Positions 18,101 through 26,936 are shown, numbered from the stretch's first letter. The stretch: DNA of 64,000 nt from Glycocaulis profundi (GCA_007050995.1 VJOU01000004.1:62001-126000); one strand, 5' to 3'. The notes: generated from the sequence alone by a model not told the origin. Program-made: numbers and translations.

Positions 18101-20074
18101 CCCTTCACCGTGATCGGCGTGGGCGACATGAGCGGGGACGTGTTCGGCAACGGCATGCTGCTGTCCAAACAGATCCGCCTGGTCGCCGCCTTCGACCACC
18201 GCGACATCTTCATCGACCCCGATCCGCAGGACCCCGGCAAGCTGTGGGACGAGCGCAAGCGCCTGTTCGACCTGCCCCGCTCGAGCTGGCAGGACTATGA
18301 CGCGTCACTGATCTCCAAGGGCGGGGGGATCTTCCCGCGCTCGGCCAAAGCCATCGAGCTGACCGACGAGATCCGCGCCCTGACCGGGCTGACGACGAAG
18401 ACCGCGACGCCCGCCGAGCTGATCAGCGCGCTGCTGAAGGCCGAGGTGGAGCTGCTCTGGTTCGGCGGCATCGGGACCTATGTGAAATCCTCCGCCGAGC
18501 AGAACTATCAGGTCGGCGACAAGGCCAACGACGCGCTGCGCGTTGACGCGAAAGACCTGCGCGTCGCGGTCATCGGCGAGGGCGCCAATCTGGGCGTCAC
18601 CCAGGCCGGACGGATCGAATACGCCCGCAATGGCGGCCGGGTGAACGCGGACTTCGTGGACAATTCGGGCGGGGTGGACAGCTCCGACCACGAGGTGAAC
18701 ATCAAGATCCTGCTCAACCCGATGGTCCGTGACGGCGCGATGGAGCTCCCCGCCCGCAACGCCCTGCTCGAGGAGATGACCGACGAGGTCGCCGAGCTGG
18801 TCCTGCGTCACAATTACGACCAGACCCTGGCCCTGACCCTGGCCCGCGAGCACGCCGCCGAGGACATCGACGTGCATGAGCGGATGATGGAAGCGCTGGA
18901 ATCGGAGGGCAAGCTGGACCGCGAGGTGGAGGGCCTGCCCCCCGCCGACGCCATCCGCGAGCTCAAGGAGCGCGGCGAGGGCCTGACCCGGCCCGAGATC
19001 GCGGTGCTGATGAGCTATGCCAAGATCACCCTGTTCGATGATCTGGTCGCCTCCACCGTGCCGGACGACCCTCACTTCAAGGGCACGCTGACGGGCTACT
19101 TCCCCCACCAGCTGGCGAAATTCTCCGACGCCATGGAGGGTCACCGCCTGCGGCGCGAGATCATCGCCACGCGGCTGGCCAACGACATGATCAATTCGGG
19201 CGGCCCCGCCTTCGTGCACCGGGCCGTCGAGGCGACGGGATCGAGCGTGGAATCCATCGCCCGCGCCTTCGAAGCCGGCCGGGTGATCTTCCGCTTCTCC
19301 GACTATGCGGCGCGCATCGACGCGCTGGACAACAAGGCTCCCGCCGAGGTCCAGACCGCACTCAATGACGAGCTGATCCGGCTGCTGCGCCGCCAGACCC
19401 ACTGGCTCGCCCGCCGGGCCCGGGCGCGCGGCCACGCCGCGGACGCGCCCATGCCGGTCGATGACGTGATCGCCCGCTACCAGCCGGGCGTGGACCTGCT
19501 CAAGCCGATGGTGGGCGAGTTCCTGTCCGACTTCGAGGCCCAGGCGCTCGAAGAGCGCTTCAACGCCTATGTCGCGGACGGCGCGCCCAAGGACATGGCC
19601 TGGGACATCGCGCGCCTGCGCCCGCTCAGCTCGTCCTCGGACGTGGTCGATCTGGCCTCGGACGCCGACTGGCCGCTGGAGGCCGCGGCGCGGCTCTATC
19701 ACGCCATCGGCGCTCGCTTCGGCGCGGATGTGATGCGGGCCGAGGCCAGCGCCCTGACCAGCCCGCTGCACTGGGACCGGCTCGCCACCCGCCGCCTGAT
19801 CGAGGATCTGTACGCCAGCCAGCAGGCCATCACGGCCGCGGTGATCGCCTATGCGGGCAAGGCGGGCGGTTCTCTGGCCTCGGGCGTGGAGCATCCCGAC
19901 CCGGCCTGGGCGGACGCGCTGATCTCGTCCTGGGCGGTGGTCACCGCCCACGAGGTGGATCAGGCCGACAAGACCTTCGAGGAGCTGTCCTCGACGGGCG
20001 GCTGGACCCTGTCCAAGCTCGCCATCGCCTCCACCCAGCTCAGGGAGCTGGCGCAGGCCGCCCAGAGAGACTGA
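15149..20074 (+). CDS. gdhZ: NAD-specific glutamate dehydrogenase, 180-kDa type
   Basis: A 1641-residue large NAD-dependent glutamate dehydrogenase that oxidatively deaminates glutamate to 2-oxoglutarate and ammonia. The N-terminal half carries ACT-like regulatory regions (for example RPFLVDSVMGEIASQGLDVL). The catalytic core around 800-1200 has GPVARGGLRWSDRREDFRTE, the lysine motif VPVGSKGGFYPKQ, GVGDMSGDVFGNGML and the NAD-domain segment VIGEGANLGVTQ. In Caulobacter the homologue GdhZ also restrains FtsZ polymerisation together with KidO; whether this applies here is unknown. The protein does not end in Ala-Ala. GCGGAG lies about 10 nt upstream of the ATG. An efficient hairpin terminator follows. 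Confidence 0.97.
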   Translation: MNAVVSVAHAFDRDEFLTAARKLWTARFSAPGAEAESFLAQVWDDALAEDMRNITLGDALDQFARFWDFAAERPGDRIKVRVREAVREDGTRMGRDILEVVGRDRPFLVDSVMGEIASQGLDVLAMVHPIVQARRDEDGARVETGGRMVAESMIQVHVDTLDDTRRAMLEEGVRATLDDVRAAVEDWEDMRAQMDESIEHLKNANTNAPREELDEAVEFLRWLRDNHFAFLGCRAYAFDVDADGKLKKREPDIIEGTSRGVLRDAERTILRKGHEPALLAPAIEAFLRAPTPIIVAKGNMKSRVHRRVYMDYVGVKRYREDGAVIGETRFVGLFTAEAYDQMAREVPLIRRKVRRVLEKAGKAPGSHSAKKLQNIVENYPRDELFQATEAELLEISLGILHLYDRPRTKMFVRRDPFDRFMSVLLYVPRDRYNTKVREQAGEILRQAFDGRVSAYYPNFGDGPLARVHFIIGLDPFNHPEPDLRELEREISRLARTWEDDLLAAGREVEDDALRASVLTYLDGYTAGYRERFTPEEALLDIERMNRLSSGSPRAARAFRKAGDGAERLNVKIYSHGQPLALSEVLPVLENLGLHVAAEAGYPVTREGEDGRQTIWAHEFETRMDSGGVEDVASVAPLFEDAILAVLDGRAEDDGFNTLILAIGISWRQAAFLRAAARYRQQSGLDPSQSIQEEALIAYPEIARGLLEYARCRFDPSLDLDRKGREDAAAKAETGIREALDKVASLDHDRALRRLLKLLKAVLRTNFHQTGADGQPKPWISLKINSRRLRDLPEPKPYREIFVWSPRVEGVHLRFGPVARGGLRWSDRREDFRTEVLGLVKAQQVKNAVIVPVGSKGGFYPKQLPRTGSREEWLAEGQEAYKTFLRGLLDITDNIVEDVVERPEDVVCWDDEDPYLVVAADKGTATFSDLANSVATSEYDFWLGDAFASGGSAGYDHKKMGITARGGWESVKRHFREMGKDIQSEPFTVIGVGDMSGDVFGNGMLLSKQIRLVAAFDHRDIFIDPDPQDPGKLWDERKRLFDLPRSSWQDYDASLISKGGGIFPRSAKAIELTDEIRALTGLTTKTATPAELISALLKAEVELLWFGGIGTYVKSSAEQNYQVGDKANDALRVDAKDLRVAVIGEGANLGVTQAGRIEYARNGGRVNADFVDNSGGVDSSDHEVNIKILLNPMVRDGAMELPARNALLEEMTDEVAELVLRHNYDQTLALTLAREHAAEDIDVHERMMEALESEGKLDREVEGLPPADAIRELKERGEGLTRPEIAVLMSYAKITLFDDLVASTVPDDPHFKGTLTGYFPHQLAKFSDAMEGHRLRREIIATRLANDMINSGGPAFVHRAVEATGSSVESIARAFEAGRVIFRFSDYAARIDALDNKAPAEVQTALNDELIRLLRRQTHWLARRARARGHAADAPMPVDDVIARYQPGVDLLKPMVGEFLSDFEAQALEERFNAYVADGAPKDMAWDIARLRPLSSSSDVVDLASDADWPLEAAARLYHAIGARFGADVMRAEASALTSPLHWDRLATRRLIEDLYASQQAITAAVIAYAGKAGGSLASGVEHPDPAWADALISSWAVVTAHEVDQADKTFEELSSTGGWTLSKLAIASTQLRELAQAAQRD

Positions 20075-20095
20075 GGCCGGGGCACATGACGATGC

Positions 20096-20125
20096 AAAAG
20101 GCCCGCCGGACCGGCGGGCCTTTTT
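20096..20125. terminator. Bidirectional terminator between gdhZ and the COG0523 gene
   Basis: GGCCCGCCGG/CCGGCGGGCC is flanked by AAAA on the left and TTTTT on the right, so it can terminate both the plus-strand gdhZ transcript and the convergent minus-strand gene ending at 20127. Confidence 0.88.
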
Positions 20126-20126
20126 G

Positions 20127-21350
20127 CTATCCCGCCTGCTGGCCCCACGCCGGGAACGGGTCATCCATCGTGCGCCACAGCGCGGGCGCGAAGCCCGAGG
20201 CCTGTGCGCCGTCGACGAGGCAGGCGTCCAGCCGCGCACGGATGGCCGCCTCGTCCATGCCGATGCCAATGAAGACCAGCTCCTGGCGGCGGTCGCCCCA
20301 CACGCCGTCCCATGTCTTCGCGATGAGGGTTTCGAACATCGTGCCGTCCGGCCAGCGCTCGCGCGGCACCGCCGCCCACCAGCGGCCCAGCCCCTGATGG
20401 CGCACCATGGCGCCCGCCTGGCTCATCTCTCCCACCCAGTCGGGCCGGGTTGCGATCCAGAAATGGCCCTTGGCGCGGATGACGTTCTCCCACGGCTGGT
20501 TGAACAAGGCGTGCAGTTTCGCCGGATCGAAGGGCGCGCGGGCGCGATAGACGAAATGCTCCACGCCGTATTCCTCGGTCTCGGGCGTGTGGCTGGCGAA
20601 ATCGTAGAGCTCCTTGGCCCACAGCGGATGACTCTCGGCCTTCTCGAAATCGAACCGGCCCGTCTCCAGTATCCGGTCCAGCGGCGCGCGGCCGAAGGCG
20701 GTCTCCACGATGTCCGCGTCCGGGTTCAGCGAGGCGACCACCCGGTGCACGGTGTCCAGCCGCCCGGCGTCCACCGCGTCGGTCTTGTTGATGACGATGA
20801 TGTCGGCGAATTCGATCTGGTCGACCAGAAGATCGATCACCGCCCGGGCGTCGCCCTCCCCGGCGGTCTCGCCCCGGTCGGACAGGAATTCGGTGGAGGC
20901 GTAGTCCCTCAGCAGGTTGGCCGCGTCCACCACCGTGACCATGGAATCGATCCGCGCCACATTCCCCAGCGAACGTCCGCGCTCATCGCGGAAGTCGAAG
21001 GTCGCCGCCACGGGAAGGGGTTCGGAGATGCCGGTGGACTCGATCAGCAGGCAGTCGAACCGGCCCTGTTCGGCCAGTCGCCGCACCTCGACCAGCAGGT
21101 CCTCGCGCAGGGTGCAGCAGATGCATCCATTGGTCATCTCCACCAGCGTCTCGTCGGTCCTGAGCAGGCCCTCCCCGTCCCGCGCGACCAGATCGGCGTC
21201 GATGTTCACCTCGCTCATGTCGTTGACGATGACCGCGACCCGCCGCCCCTCCTGATTGTTCAGGACGTGATTGAGCAGGGTGGTCTTGCCCGCCCCGAGA
21301 AAGCCGGAGAGCACGGTGACGGGCAGACGGGTGTCGGGCGATGCAGACAT
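20127..21350 (-). CDS. COG0523 GTPase, probable zinc metallochaperone
   Basis: A 407-residue G3E-family GTPase (CobW/YjiA/ZigA type). The ATG at 21350 ([10 protein letters not shown]) is chosen because the longer reading crosses the operator and promoter. Features in order: Walker [10 protein letters not shown] (16-24), the metal-binding CICC motif (Cys76, 78, 79), ESTG, the GTPase specificity motif NKTD, and a C-terminal CobW-C domain containing [10 protein letters not shown]. Members of this family that lie behind a Zur site deliver zinc to client enzymes under zinc starvation. A perfect palindrome resembling a Zur box lies 18 bp upstream of the start, so this role is favoured over cobalamin synthesis; no cob genes are nearby. 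Confidence 0.92.
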   Translation of the reverse strand: MSASPDTRLPVTVLSGFLGAGKTTLLNHVLNNQEGRRVAVIVNDMSEVNIDADLVARDGEGLLRTDETLVEMTNGCICCTLREDLLVEVRRLAEQGRFDCLLIESTGISEPLPVAATFDFRDERGRSLGNVARIDSMVTVVDAANLLRDYASTEFLSDRGETAGEGDARAVIDLLVDQIEFADIIVINKTDAVDAGRLDTVHRVVASLNPDADIVETAFGRAPLDRILETGRFDFEKAESHPLWAKELYDFASHTPETEEYGVEHFVYRARAPFDPAKLHALFNQPWENVIRAKGHFWIATRPDWVGEMSQAGAMVRHQGLGRWWAAVPRERWPDGTMFETLIAKTWDGVWGDRRQELVFIGIGMDEAAIRARLDACLVDGAQASGFAPALWRTMDDPFPAWGQQAG

Positions 21351-21367
21351 GAGAGAGGTCTTGCTCA

Positions 21368-21385
21368 GCAATGTTATAACATTGC
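21368..21385. promoter_or_regulatory. Perfect 18-bp palindrome, probable Zur operator
   Basis: GCAATGTTATAACATTGC is perfectly symmetric and contains the TGTTATAACA core typical of Zur-binding sites. It lies 18 bp upstream of the COG0523 start, where bound repressor would block transcription. It is an unusually AT-rich stretch in this genome. Regulation by zinc is inferred from motif and gene type. Confidence 0.72.
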
Positions 21386-21447
21386 GTTTCTCATGTCCGG
21401 GATTTCGGCGCAAGAGGAGAGCGGCAGGGAATCGAAGCGGCCTCACC

Positions 21448-22389
21448 TCAGCAGCGGCGTGTCTGCAGCGGCTCCATACCCAGTTCCGCGCGCCTCGCAT
21501 CAACCTCATCGCGATCTTCAATCTCCCGCGGAACCAGCCGACCGCCGATGCAGGAGAATTGTGTGCCGTAGCGCTGCGGCCGCCCGTCTCTTATCGCGAC
21601 ACGGTCATGCAGGTAGGCGTAATGGCGTGGATTGGTCTCGCCGCTGCGTGCGAGGACAGTGAGCCGGTCGAGAATCTCAGCCATGAAAGCGCTTTCGGGC
21701 GTGTGCTGCGCGAGCAGCCACGCCATCTCGTCCGCCTCTTCACCGTAATCGCTGATGGTGAACCAGCCGATCTCGCCGGTGACCCGCTTCAGGAAGGCCG
21801 TGGAATCCAGATCGACACGGCAGCCGGGCGGCGCTGTCTGGCCCATCAGCACATTGAGACCATAGCCCCCCAAGCCGTCGAGGCTCTGGTCGTCAGCGAC
21901 ATCCGTGAACCTGCCCAAGGCATGCCGCCAAGCCTGATCGCGGGCGTGAAGCGCACGCAGCTCGGCGATCAGCGGGTCGCTTTCCTCCGTTTCAATCTCA
22001 GCAAGGGCCTCGTCCAGTTCAGCCTCGACATCAGCGCGCACGGCACGCGCCGCCGCCAGGGCGCGGTCATAGGCCTCCACGTCCGGGCTCAGCTTGGCGC
22101 CGCGTATGCCAAACATGATCGCAGCTGCACGATCACCGGCGAGACAGGTTGAGAAAGGTTCTCTGCTTTCTCTGATCCCAGACGGAAGCTCGGAATTTTC
22201 CAGCGCAAAGCGGCTGATATCCGCCATCGCCGCCCAGGCCGCCTGCCGGTCGGGATGGAAGCGCAGGCGGCCCCAGTCATAATCCAGCACGTCGACCTCG
22301 CCCGCCCTGATGGCGGCGACCTCGGCGTCGAGATCGACGGGCGGGGCGGTCTGAAGCGCGAGCGCGATCATCAGGGCGAGGGCGGGCAT
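21448..22389 (-). CDS. DUF6624-like secreted protein
   Basis: A 313-residue protein with a short hydrophobic N-terminus ([17 protein letters not shown]) that could be a signal peptide. The C-terminal third has [20 protein letters not shown] and [20 protein letters not shown], which resemble the DUF6624 family (HxxYLxDRxxxxxGxxQxYGTQ). The function of that family is not known. Base composition is slightly less GC-biased than the neighbours in places. The stop is 97 bp from the COG0523 start, so the two may be read separately. Confidence 0.75.
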   Translation of the reverse strand: MPALALMIALALQTAPPVDLDAEVAAIRAGEVDVLDYDWGRLRFHPDRQAAWAAMADISRFALENSELPSGIRESREPFSTCLAGDRAAAIMFGIRGAKLSPDVEAYDRALAAARAVRADVEAELDEALAEIETEESDPLIAELRALHARDQAWRHALGRFTDVADDQSLDGLGGYGLNVLMGQTAPPGCRVDLDSTAFLKRVTGEIGWFTISDYGEEADEMAWLLAQHTPESAFMAEILDRLTVLARSGETNPRHYAYLHDRVAIRDGRPQRYGTQFSCIGGRLVPREIEDRDEVDARRAELGMEPLQTRRC

Positions 22390-22434
22390 GAGCCCAGTCT
22401 ACACCCCAGAGGTGCGGCCCGGAAAGCCCTGACC

Positions 22435-23445
22435 CTATTCCGCCGCCTGCGCCCGCGGTCCGCTGGGGGCCGCCATCGGCTGGAGGCCGAGAGTGTCGAA
22501 CATGGCGTCGTCCGCGCCGCGGCCGGGATTGGCGGTGGTCAGCAGCTCCTCGCCCACGAAGATCGAGCCCGCGCCCGCCAGGAAGCACAGCGCCTGCAGC
22601 TCCTTGCTCATGCCTTCGCGGCCCGCGGACAGGCGCACCACGCTGAGGGGCATCAGGATGCGGGCGGTGGCGATGGCGCGCACGAACTCGATGCCGTCCA
22701 GCGGCTCGGAGCCCGACAGGGGCGTGCCCTTCACGTCCACCAGATGGTTGACCGGCACGCTCTCGGGATGCGGGTCGAGGCGGGCGAGCTCGGTGAGCAG
22801 GCCGATCCGGTCGGCCCGGCCCTCGCCCATGCCGATGATGCCCCCGCAGCACACGCTGATGCCCGCCGCGCGGACCTTGGCGAGGGTGTCGATGCGGTCG
22901 TCCCAGGTCCGGGTGGTGATGATCTGGCGATAATATTCAGGCGAGGTGTCGAGGTTGTGGTTGTAGAAATCCAGCCCGGCTTCTTTGAGCGTCTCGGCCT
23001 GCCCGTCCTCGAGCATGCCCAGCGTCATGCAGGTCTCCAGCCCCATCGCCTTCACGCCCTGGATCATCTCGACGATCTTCGGCTCGTCGCGGGGTTTCAG
23101 CGAGCGCCAGGCCGCGCCCATGCAGAACCGGGTCGCGCCCCCGACCTTCGCGGCTTTCGCCTTTTCGATGACGACCTCGGGCTCCATCAGCTTTGAGGCC
23201 TTCAGACCGGTGTCGAAGTGGGCGGACTGGTTGCAATAGCCGCAGTCTTCCGCGCACCCTCCGGTCTTGATGGACAGAAGCTGGCTCTTCTGCACCTCGG
23301 CCGGCCGGTGGGCGGCGCGGTGCACGCTGGCGGCGGCGAACATGAGATCGGGGAAGGGCGCGTCGTGGATCGCGGCGGCCTCGTCCCGGGTCCAGTCATG
23401 CCGCGGTTCGGCGAGGGCGGCGGGATCGGAGAGAAGTGAGGACAT
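22435..23445 (-). CDS. bioB: Biotin synthase
   Basis: A 336-residue radical-SAM enzyme that inserts sulfur into dethiobiotin. The ATG at 23445 has GGAG 7 nt upstream. The 4Fe-4S ligands are Cys64, Cys68 and Cys71 in CAEDCGYC. Further marks are [20 protein letters not shown] and the auxiliary 2Fe-2S ligand region ([13 protein letters not shown]). No other biotin genes are in the window. The start codon overlaps that of the divergent VanZ-like gene by two bases, so its promoter must lie inside that gene. Confidence 0.97.
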   Translation of the reverse strand: MSSLLSDPAALAEPRHDWTRDEAAAIHDAPFPDLMFAAASVHRAAHRPAEVQKSQLLSIKTGGCAEDCGYCNQSAHFDTGLKASKLMEPEVVIEKAKAAKVGGATRFCMGAAWRSLKPRDEPKIVEMIQGVKAMGLETCMTLGMLEDGQAETLKEAGLDFYNHNLDTSPEYYRQIITTRTWDDRIDTLAKVRAAGISVCCGGIIGMGEGRADRIGLLTELARLDPHPESVPVNHLVDVKGTPLSGSEPLDGIEFVRAIATARILMPLSVVRLSAGREGMSKELQALCFLAGAGSIFVGEELLTTANPGRGADDAMFDTLGLQPMAAPSGPRAQAAE

Positions 23446-23908
23446 GACGCGGCTCCAGTCTGAGGCAGAGAGCGGCCACCCTAGAAACGCCCGTCCGGAG
23501 CGGCAAGCCGAGCCGGACGCTTCGCGCAGCGGCTGGCGCAGCGGGCTGTGGCGCCTCGCGCGGACGCTCGCCCGGCCCGGCTTCGCGCTGGCCCTGATCG
23601 CGATCACCGCGCTGGCGCTGACGCCCGGACGCCAGCTTCCGCCCGCCCTGATCGGCTGGCACGTGATCAACCACATCGCCGCCTTCGCGGTGCTGGCCTT
23701 CCTGCTGAGAGTGGGATGGCCCGGCCTGTCCCGGCTCAGGATCGCGCTGGGCCTGCTGGCCTACGGCATCGCCATCGAGCTGCTGCAGGCGATCCCCGCC
23801 ATCGGGCGCACCACCTCGGCTCTGGACGTGGTCAACGACATGATCGGGGTGGCGCTGGGGCTGTCCGCGGCGTGGGTGTTCGCCCGTCTGTGCAGCCCCG
23901 GACGGTGA
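23444..23908 (+). CDS. VanZ-like membrane protein
   Basis: A 154-residue protein with a basic N-terminal tail and about four membrane segments ([65 protein letters not shown]). The spacing of INH, ELLQ and DVVNDMIGV matches the VanZ-like family, whose biochemical role is poorly defined (teicoplanin resistance in the founding member). The ATG at 23444 is the only ATG before the first helix. GAGG lies very close to it. It overlaps bioB head-to-head and ends in a GTGA overlap with the next gene. Confidence 0.8.
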   Translation: MTRLQSEAESGHPRNARPERQAEPDASRSGWRSGLWRLARTLARPGFALALIAITALALTPGRQLPPALIGWHVINHIAAFAVLAFLLRVGWPGLSRLRIALGLLAYGIAIELLQAIPAIGRTTSALDVVNDMIGVALGLSAAWVFARLCSPGR

Positions 23909-24705
23909 GGCGCCCGCCCCACGCGCCCTGGCATGACGGCCCGCCCCGCTTCGCGGTGGGGCTCAAACCCATTCCGCCTGAACGCTGGCTGACGCCTGAC
24001 ACCGAAGCGCATGCGCTGGACGACAAGCGCCGCCTGCTGGCCGATCCGTCCAGGGTGCACCGCTGTGCGCCGGAGGCGGAGCCCGCCGCCCGCGAGGCCG
24101 CGCGGATGGTCCATGCCATGGCGGGTGGAGCGATGGACTCAGACGCCCCGCTCCTGTCGGCGGCATCGGTGGTTTCCGACGACCTGATCGTGATGGTCCG
24201 CGATGGGGACGGGCAGTGGCGCGCCGGGGCTCTGGCGCTGTGCGCGCCCACCTTTTTCTCGCTGGAGCGGGCGTCGGGCGAGAGCCTGCTTGAACTGCAC
24301 GGCCCGGTGCCGGGCGGAGACGGGCTGGCCCGGCGCATCGCGCGCATCTTCGACAATCTGCCGCAGGACGCCGTGCTGGAGCGGTTCAACTGGACCCTTC
24401 AGGCCGGAGCTGAGCGCTTCCTGCCCCATGCCGCGCCCATGCGCGCGCTGGCGGACGCGACCCCTGACGCCGACGCGGCGGAGGCGCTGCATGTCCGGGT
24501 CGAGCGCCAGACGATACGGTGGCTGCCCGAGACCGGCGCGGTGCTGTTCACCATCCGCATCTGCCTCGATCCGGCCGCCGCTCTGGAAGAGAGCGACCGC
24601 GCCGCCATCGCGGCGGCCTGGCACGGAGCGGGCGAGGACGCCCGCGCCTACAAGGGCTGGGACCGGATCGACCGGCTGGCCCGGGCCTGGTTCACCGCAG
24701 GCTGA
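23905..24705 (+). CDS. DUF3445 heme-dependent oxidative N-demethylase-like protein
   Basis: A 266-residue protein. I place the start at the GTG at 23905, overlapping the previous stop by 4 nt (GTGA), because the family-typical N-terminus HAPWHDGPPRFAVGLKPI follows immediately. Family marks include LCAPTFFSLERASG, LHGPVPGGDGLARRI, FNWTLQ and VRVERQTIRWLPETGAVLFT. DUF3445 proteins correspond to the heme-binding alpha subunit of heme-dependent oxidative N-demethylase (HODM), which removes methyl groups from dimethylamine. The other HODM subunits (flavin and ferredoxin-type) are not adjacent, so substrate and partner are uncertain. A terminator follows. Confidence 0.85.
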   Translation: MRRPPHAPWHDGPPRFAVGLKPIPPERWLTPDTEAHALDDKRRLLADPSRVHRCAPEAEPAAREAARMVHAMAGGAMDSDAPLLSAASVVSDDLIVMVRDGDGQWRAGALALCAPTFFSLERASGESLLELHGPVPGGDGLARRIARIFDNLPQDAVLERFNWTLQAGAERFLPHAAPMRALADATPDADAAEALHVRVERQTIRWLPETGAVLFTIRICLDPAAALEESDRAAIAAAWHGAGEDARAYKGWDRIDRLARAWFTAG

Positions 24706-24710
24706 AACGA

Positions 24711-24742
24711 AAACGGCCCCGCCGGAGGGCGGGGCCGTTTCG
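24711..24742. terminator. Bidirectional terminator between DUF3445 and symporter genes
   Basis: AAACGGCCCCGCC and GGCGGGGCCGTTT pair around a GGAG loop. The T-rich tail is TTT on the plus strand and TTTTCGTTTC on the minus strand, so both convergent genes can end here. Confidence 0.88.
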
Positions 24743-24758
24743 CGTCCCTGAGACCGGC

Positions 24759-26270
24759 TTACCGGTCCGAAGGCTCTTCCACCGCAGGCGGCTCGGCGCC
24801 CGCAGGCACCGCGTCCGCGCCGTTCCAGGCGGGCGGGATGATGCCCTTCTGGTCGAAGTCGCGGGTGTATTTGAGCACCACGCCCGACAGCAGCAGCACC
24901 CCGATCACGTTGGGGAACAGCATCATGGCGTTGGCCACGTCGCCGAAGCGCCACAGCCCGGTGACGTCCACGATCAGCGTGCCCGCGAAGGCCACGATCA
25001 CCCACACGAAGCGGAAGGGCCGCGCGGCCCAGTCGCCCAGCGCGTAGGTGGCCGACTGCTCGGCGTAGTAGGACCAGCCGATGATGGTGGTGAAGGCGAA
25101 CAGGCCCTGCGCCGCCAGGATCAGCCACGCGCCGCCGATCATGCCCGCCGAAAAGGCCGCCGTGGTCACCGCCGATGCCTGCAGCACGTCGGACTGCCAG
25201 GCGAAGGTGACGAAGCTGCCGTCCAGCATCGGGTATTGGGCGTCCACCACAAGGATCACCAGCGCGGTCAGCGTGCAGATGATCATGGTGTCGATGAACA
25301 CGCCCAGCATGGCGATCTCGCCCTGCTTGACCGGATTGTTGGTCTTGGCCGCCGCGTGGGCGATGGGCGCGGAGCCCTGACCGGCCTCGTTGGAGAACAG
25401 GCCCCGGGCCACGCCCTCGCGGATCGCGGCGAGGATGCCGTAGCCCGCCAGACCGCCGGCGACTTCGCCGATGCCGAAGGCGTTGGTGAAGATGGTCGCG
25501 AAGGCGGCCGGCACCTGATCGGCGTTCATGATCACGATGCCCAGCGCGGCCAGCACGTAGATCAGCGCCATGATCGGCACGACCTTGCCCGCGACCCGGC
25601 CGATGGATTTGATGCCGCCGATGATGACGATGAAGACCAGCCCGGCCAGCACGAGACCTACGACCCAGTTGGGCAGGGCGATGCCCAGCGTGGTGGCCGC
25701 CTCGACCGCGGACTGGGTGACGGAGTTGGACTGGATCATGCCGCCCGTCGCCAGCGCCGAGCACAGCGCGCCGATGCAGAACAGGAAGGCCAGCCAGCCC
25801 CATTTCTTCCCGAGGCCGTTGCGGATGTAATACATCGGACCGCCGTGGAAATGGCCGTCCTCGTGCTTCTCGCGATAGCGCACCGCCAGCGAGGATTCCG
25901 CATAGGCCAGCGCCATGCCGAACAGGGCGGTGATCCACATCCAGAAGATCGCGCCGGGCCCGCCGATGGCGATGGCGGTGGCCACGCCCGCCAGGTTGCC
26001 GGTGCCGACCTGGCCCGAGAGCGCGGTGGACAGGGCCTGCCAGGGCGTGATCTCACCCGCCGCGCCCGTGCCCTTGCGCCCGGCCCAGAGCTCGCGGAAC
26101 GCCGGGAAGAGGCGGCGCAGCGGGCGGGCGCCCATCGCGATCATCAGGTAAAGGCCCGTGCCCAGCAGGATCACCGTGATGGGCCCCACCGGCAGGATCC
26201 GGTCATCCCCCCAGGTCCCGCCCCAGAGGAAGTCGCTGAAGATCGTCACATTCTCGAAAAACGCGTCCAT
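24759..26270 (-). CDS. Sodium:alanine symporter (AGCS family)
   Basis: A 503-residue inner-membrane transporter of the alanine or glycine:cation symporter family. I use the ATG at 26270 (MDAFFENVTIF). About eleven hydrophobic segments are seen. Conserved AGCS stretches include ALSGQVGTGNLAGVATAIA, GPGAIFWMWITALFGMA, GGPMYYI, NEAGQGSAPIAHAAAKT and SYYAEQSATY. It probably takes up alanine or glycine with Na+. No metabolic partner is adjacent. Its last 20 residues are acidic and proline-rich. Confidence 0.95.
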   Translation of the reverse strand: MDAFFENVTIFSDFLWGGTWGDDRILPVGPITVILLGTGLYLMIAMGARPLRRLFPAFRELWAGRKGTGAAGEITPWQALSTALSGQVGTGNLAGVATAIAIGGPGAIFWMWITALFGMALAYAESSLAVRYREKHEDGHFHGGPMYYIRNGLGKKWGWLAFLFCIGALCSALATGGMIQSNSVTQSAVEAATTLGIALPNWVVGLVLAGLVFIVIIGGIKSIGRVAGKVVPIMALIYVLAALGIVIMNADQVPAAFATIFTNAFGIGEVAGGLAGYGILAAIREGVARGLFSNEAGQGSAPIAHAAAKTNNPVKQGEIAMLGVFIDTMIICTLTALVILVVDAQYPMLDGSFVTFAWQSDVLQASAVTTAAFSAGMIGGAWLILAAQGLFAFTTIIGWSYYAEQSATYALGDWAARPFRFVWVIVAFAGTLIVDVTGLWRFGDVANAMMLFPNVIGVLLLSGVVLKYTRDFDQKGIIPPAWNGADAVPAGAEPPAVEEPSDR

Positions 26271-26363
26271 GCCCTCGTCCCCGCAAGTGTTATGATTCAC
26301 GCGACCTTAAGGACCGGGCGCCGCGTGCGGAAGGCTTTTTGTGCAATGGCTTCGCGAGGCAGG

Positions 26364-26936
26364 TCAGTCGTCCGTCGGCGCGATGGCGAACACGCCCCAG
26401 GCCCACAGATCGTCATTCATGTCCGACAGCGACGACTGGTTCAGCCGCGGCCAGACAAGCATCACCGGCCCCAGACCGCCCACCGACATGGGTTCGCCGT
26501 CCGCCCTGAGCGCCAGAATGGGCTCGTGCCGCGAGATCATCTCAGCGGAGACTTCCGCCTGATACCCGTCGAACGCGGTCAGGCGCGCGCCCGCGCCCTC
26601 ATGGCCCGCCGCGGCGAGCACGTCCGACAGGCGCGGCCCTTCGAAGGCGCGCGGCTCGGCGCCCTGGGGGAAGTCGGCGCGGATCTGCCGCCAGCTCATG
26701 GCCGACAGGTCCGCGCGGGACAGGCCCAGCGCGCCGTCCAGTGCGACGTCGTGAAGCTCGTAGAGGCCTTCGCTGACCAGCCGGGGGTCGGCGGTCGCGC
26801 CCGCGTCCTCGATCACCAGGATGACCTGACCCGAGGACAGTCCGGGCGGAGAGGCGCGCTGCTCGCCGCAGGCGGCCAGAAGCGCGCCCGCAAAGGCCGC
26901 GGCCAGTCCGGCGCGGCGCCAGTGCCTGAACGTCAT
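26364..26936 (-). CDS. Lipoprotein with molybdopterin-binding-like fold
   Basis: A 190-residue protein with a lipobox (GALLAAC) after a basic N-terminus. The ATG at 26936 has AGGAG 9 nt upstream. The remainder looks like a reduced oxidoreductase molybdopterin-binding (SUOX) domain: RLSDVLAAAGHEGAGARLTA, then a GYQAEVSAEMISRHEPILAL strand-loop, GEPMSVGGLGPVMLVWPR and a C-terminal LWAWGVFAIA. The cofactor-binding cysteine is missing, so it is unlikely to bind molybdenum and may bind another ligand at the membrane. Fold assignment is moderate. Confidence 0.7.
   Translation of the reverse strand: MTFRHWRRAGLAAAFAGALLAACGEQRASPPGLSSGQVILVIEDAGATADPRLVSEGLYELHDVALDGALGLSRADLSAMSWRQIRADFPQGAEPRAFEGPRLSDVLAAAGHEGAGARLTAFDGYQAEVSAEMISRHEPILALRADGEPMSVGGLGPVMLVWPRLNQSSLSDMNDDLWAWGVFAIAPTDD

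Noticed and set aside
18305-20269. 654-codon minus-strand frame inside gdhZ
   Set aside because: Its translation is low-complexity His/Gly/Gln/Arg-rich and has no domain; gdhZ is certain.
20127-21350. Cobalamin synthesis CobW
   Set aside because: No cob genes in the window; the Zur-like site and CICC motif favour the zinc chaperone subgroup.
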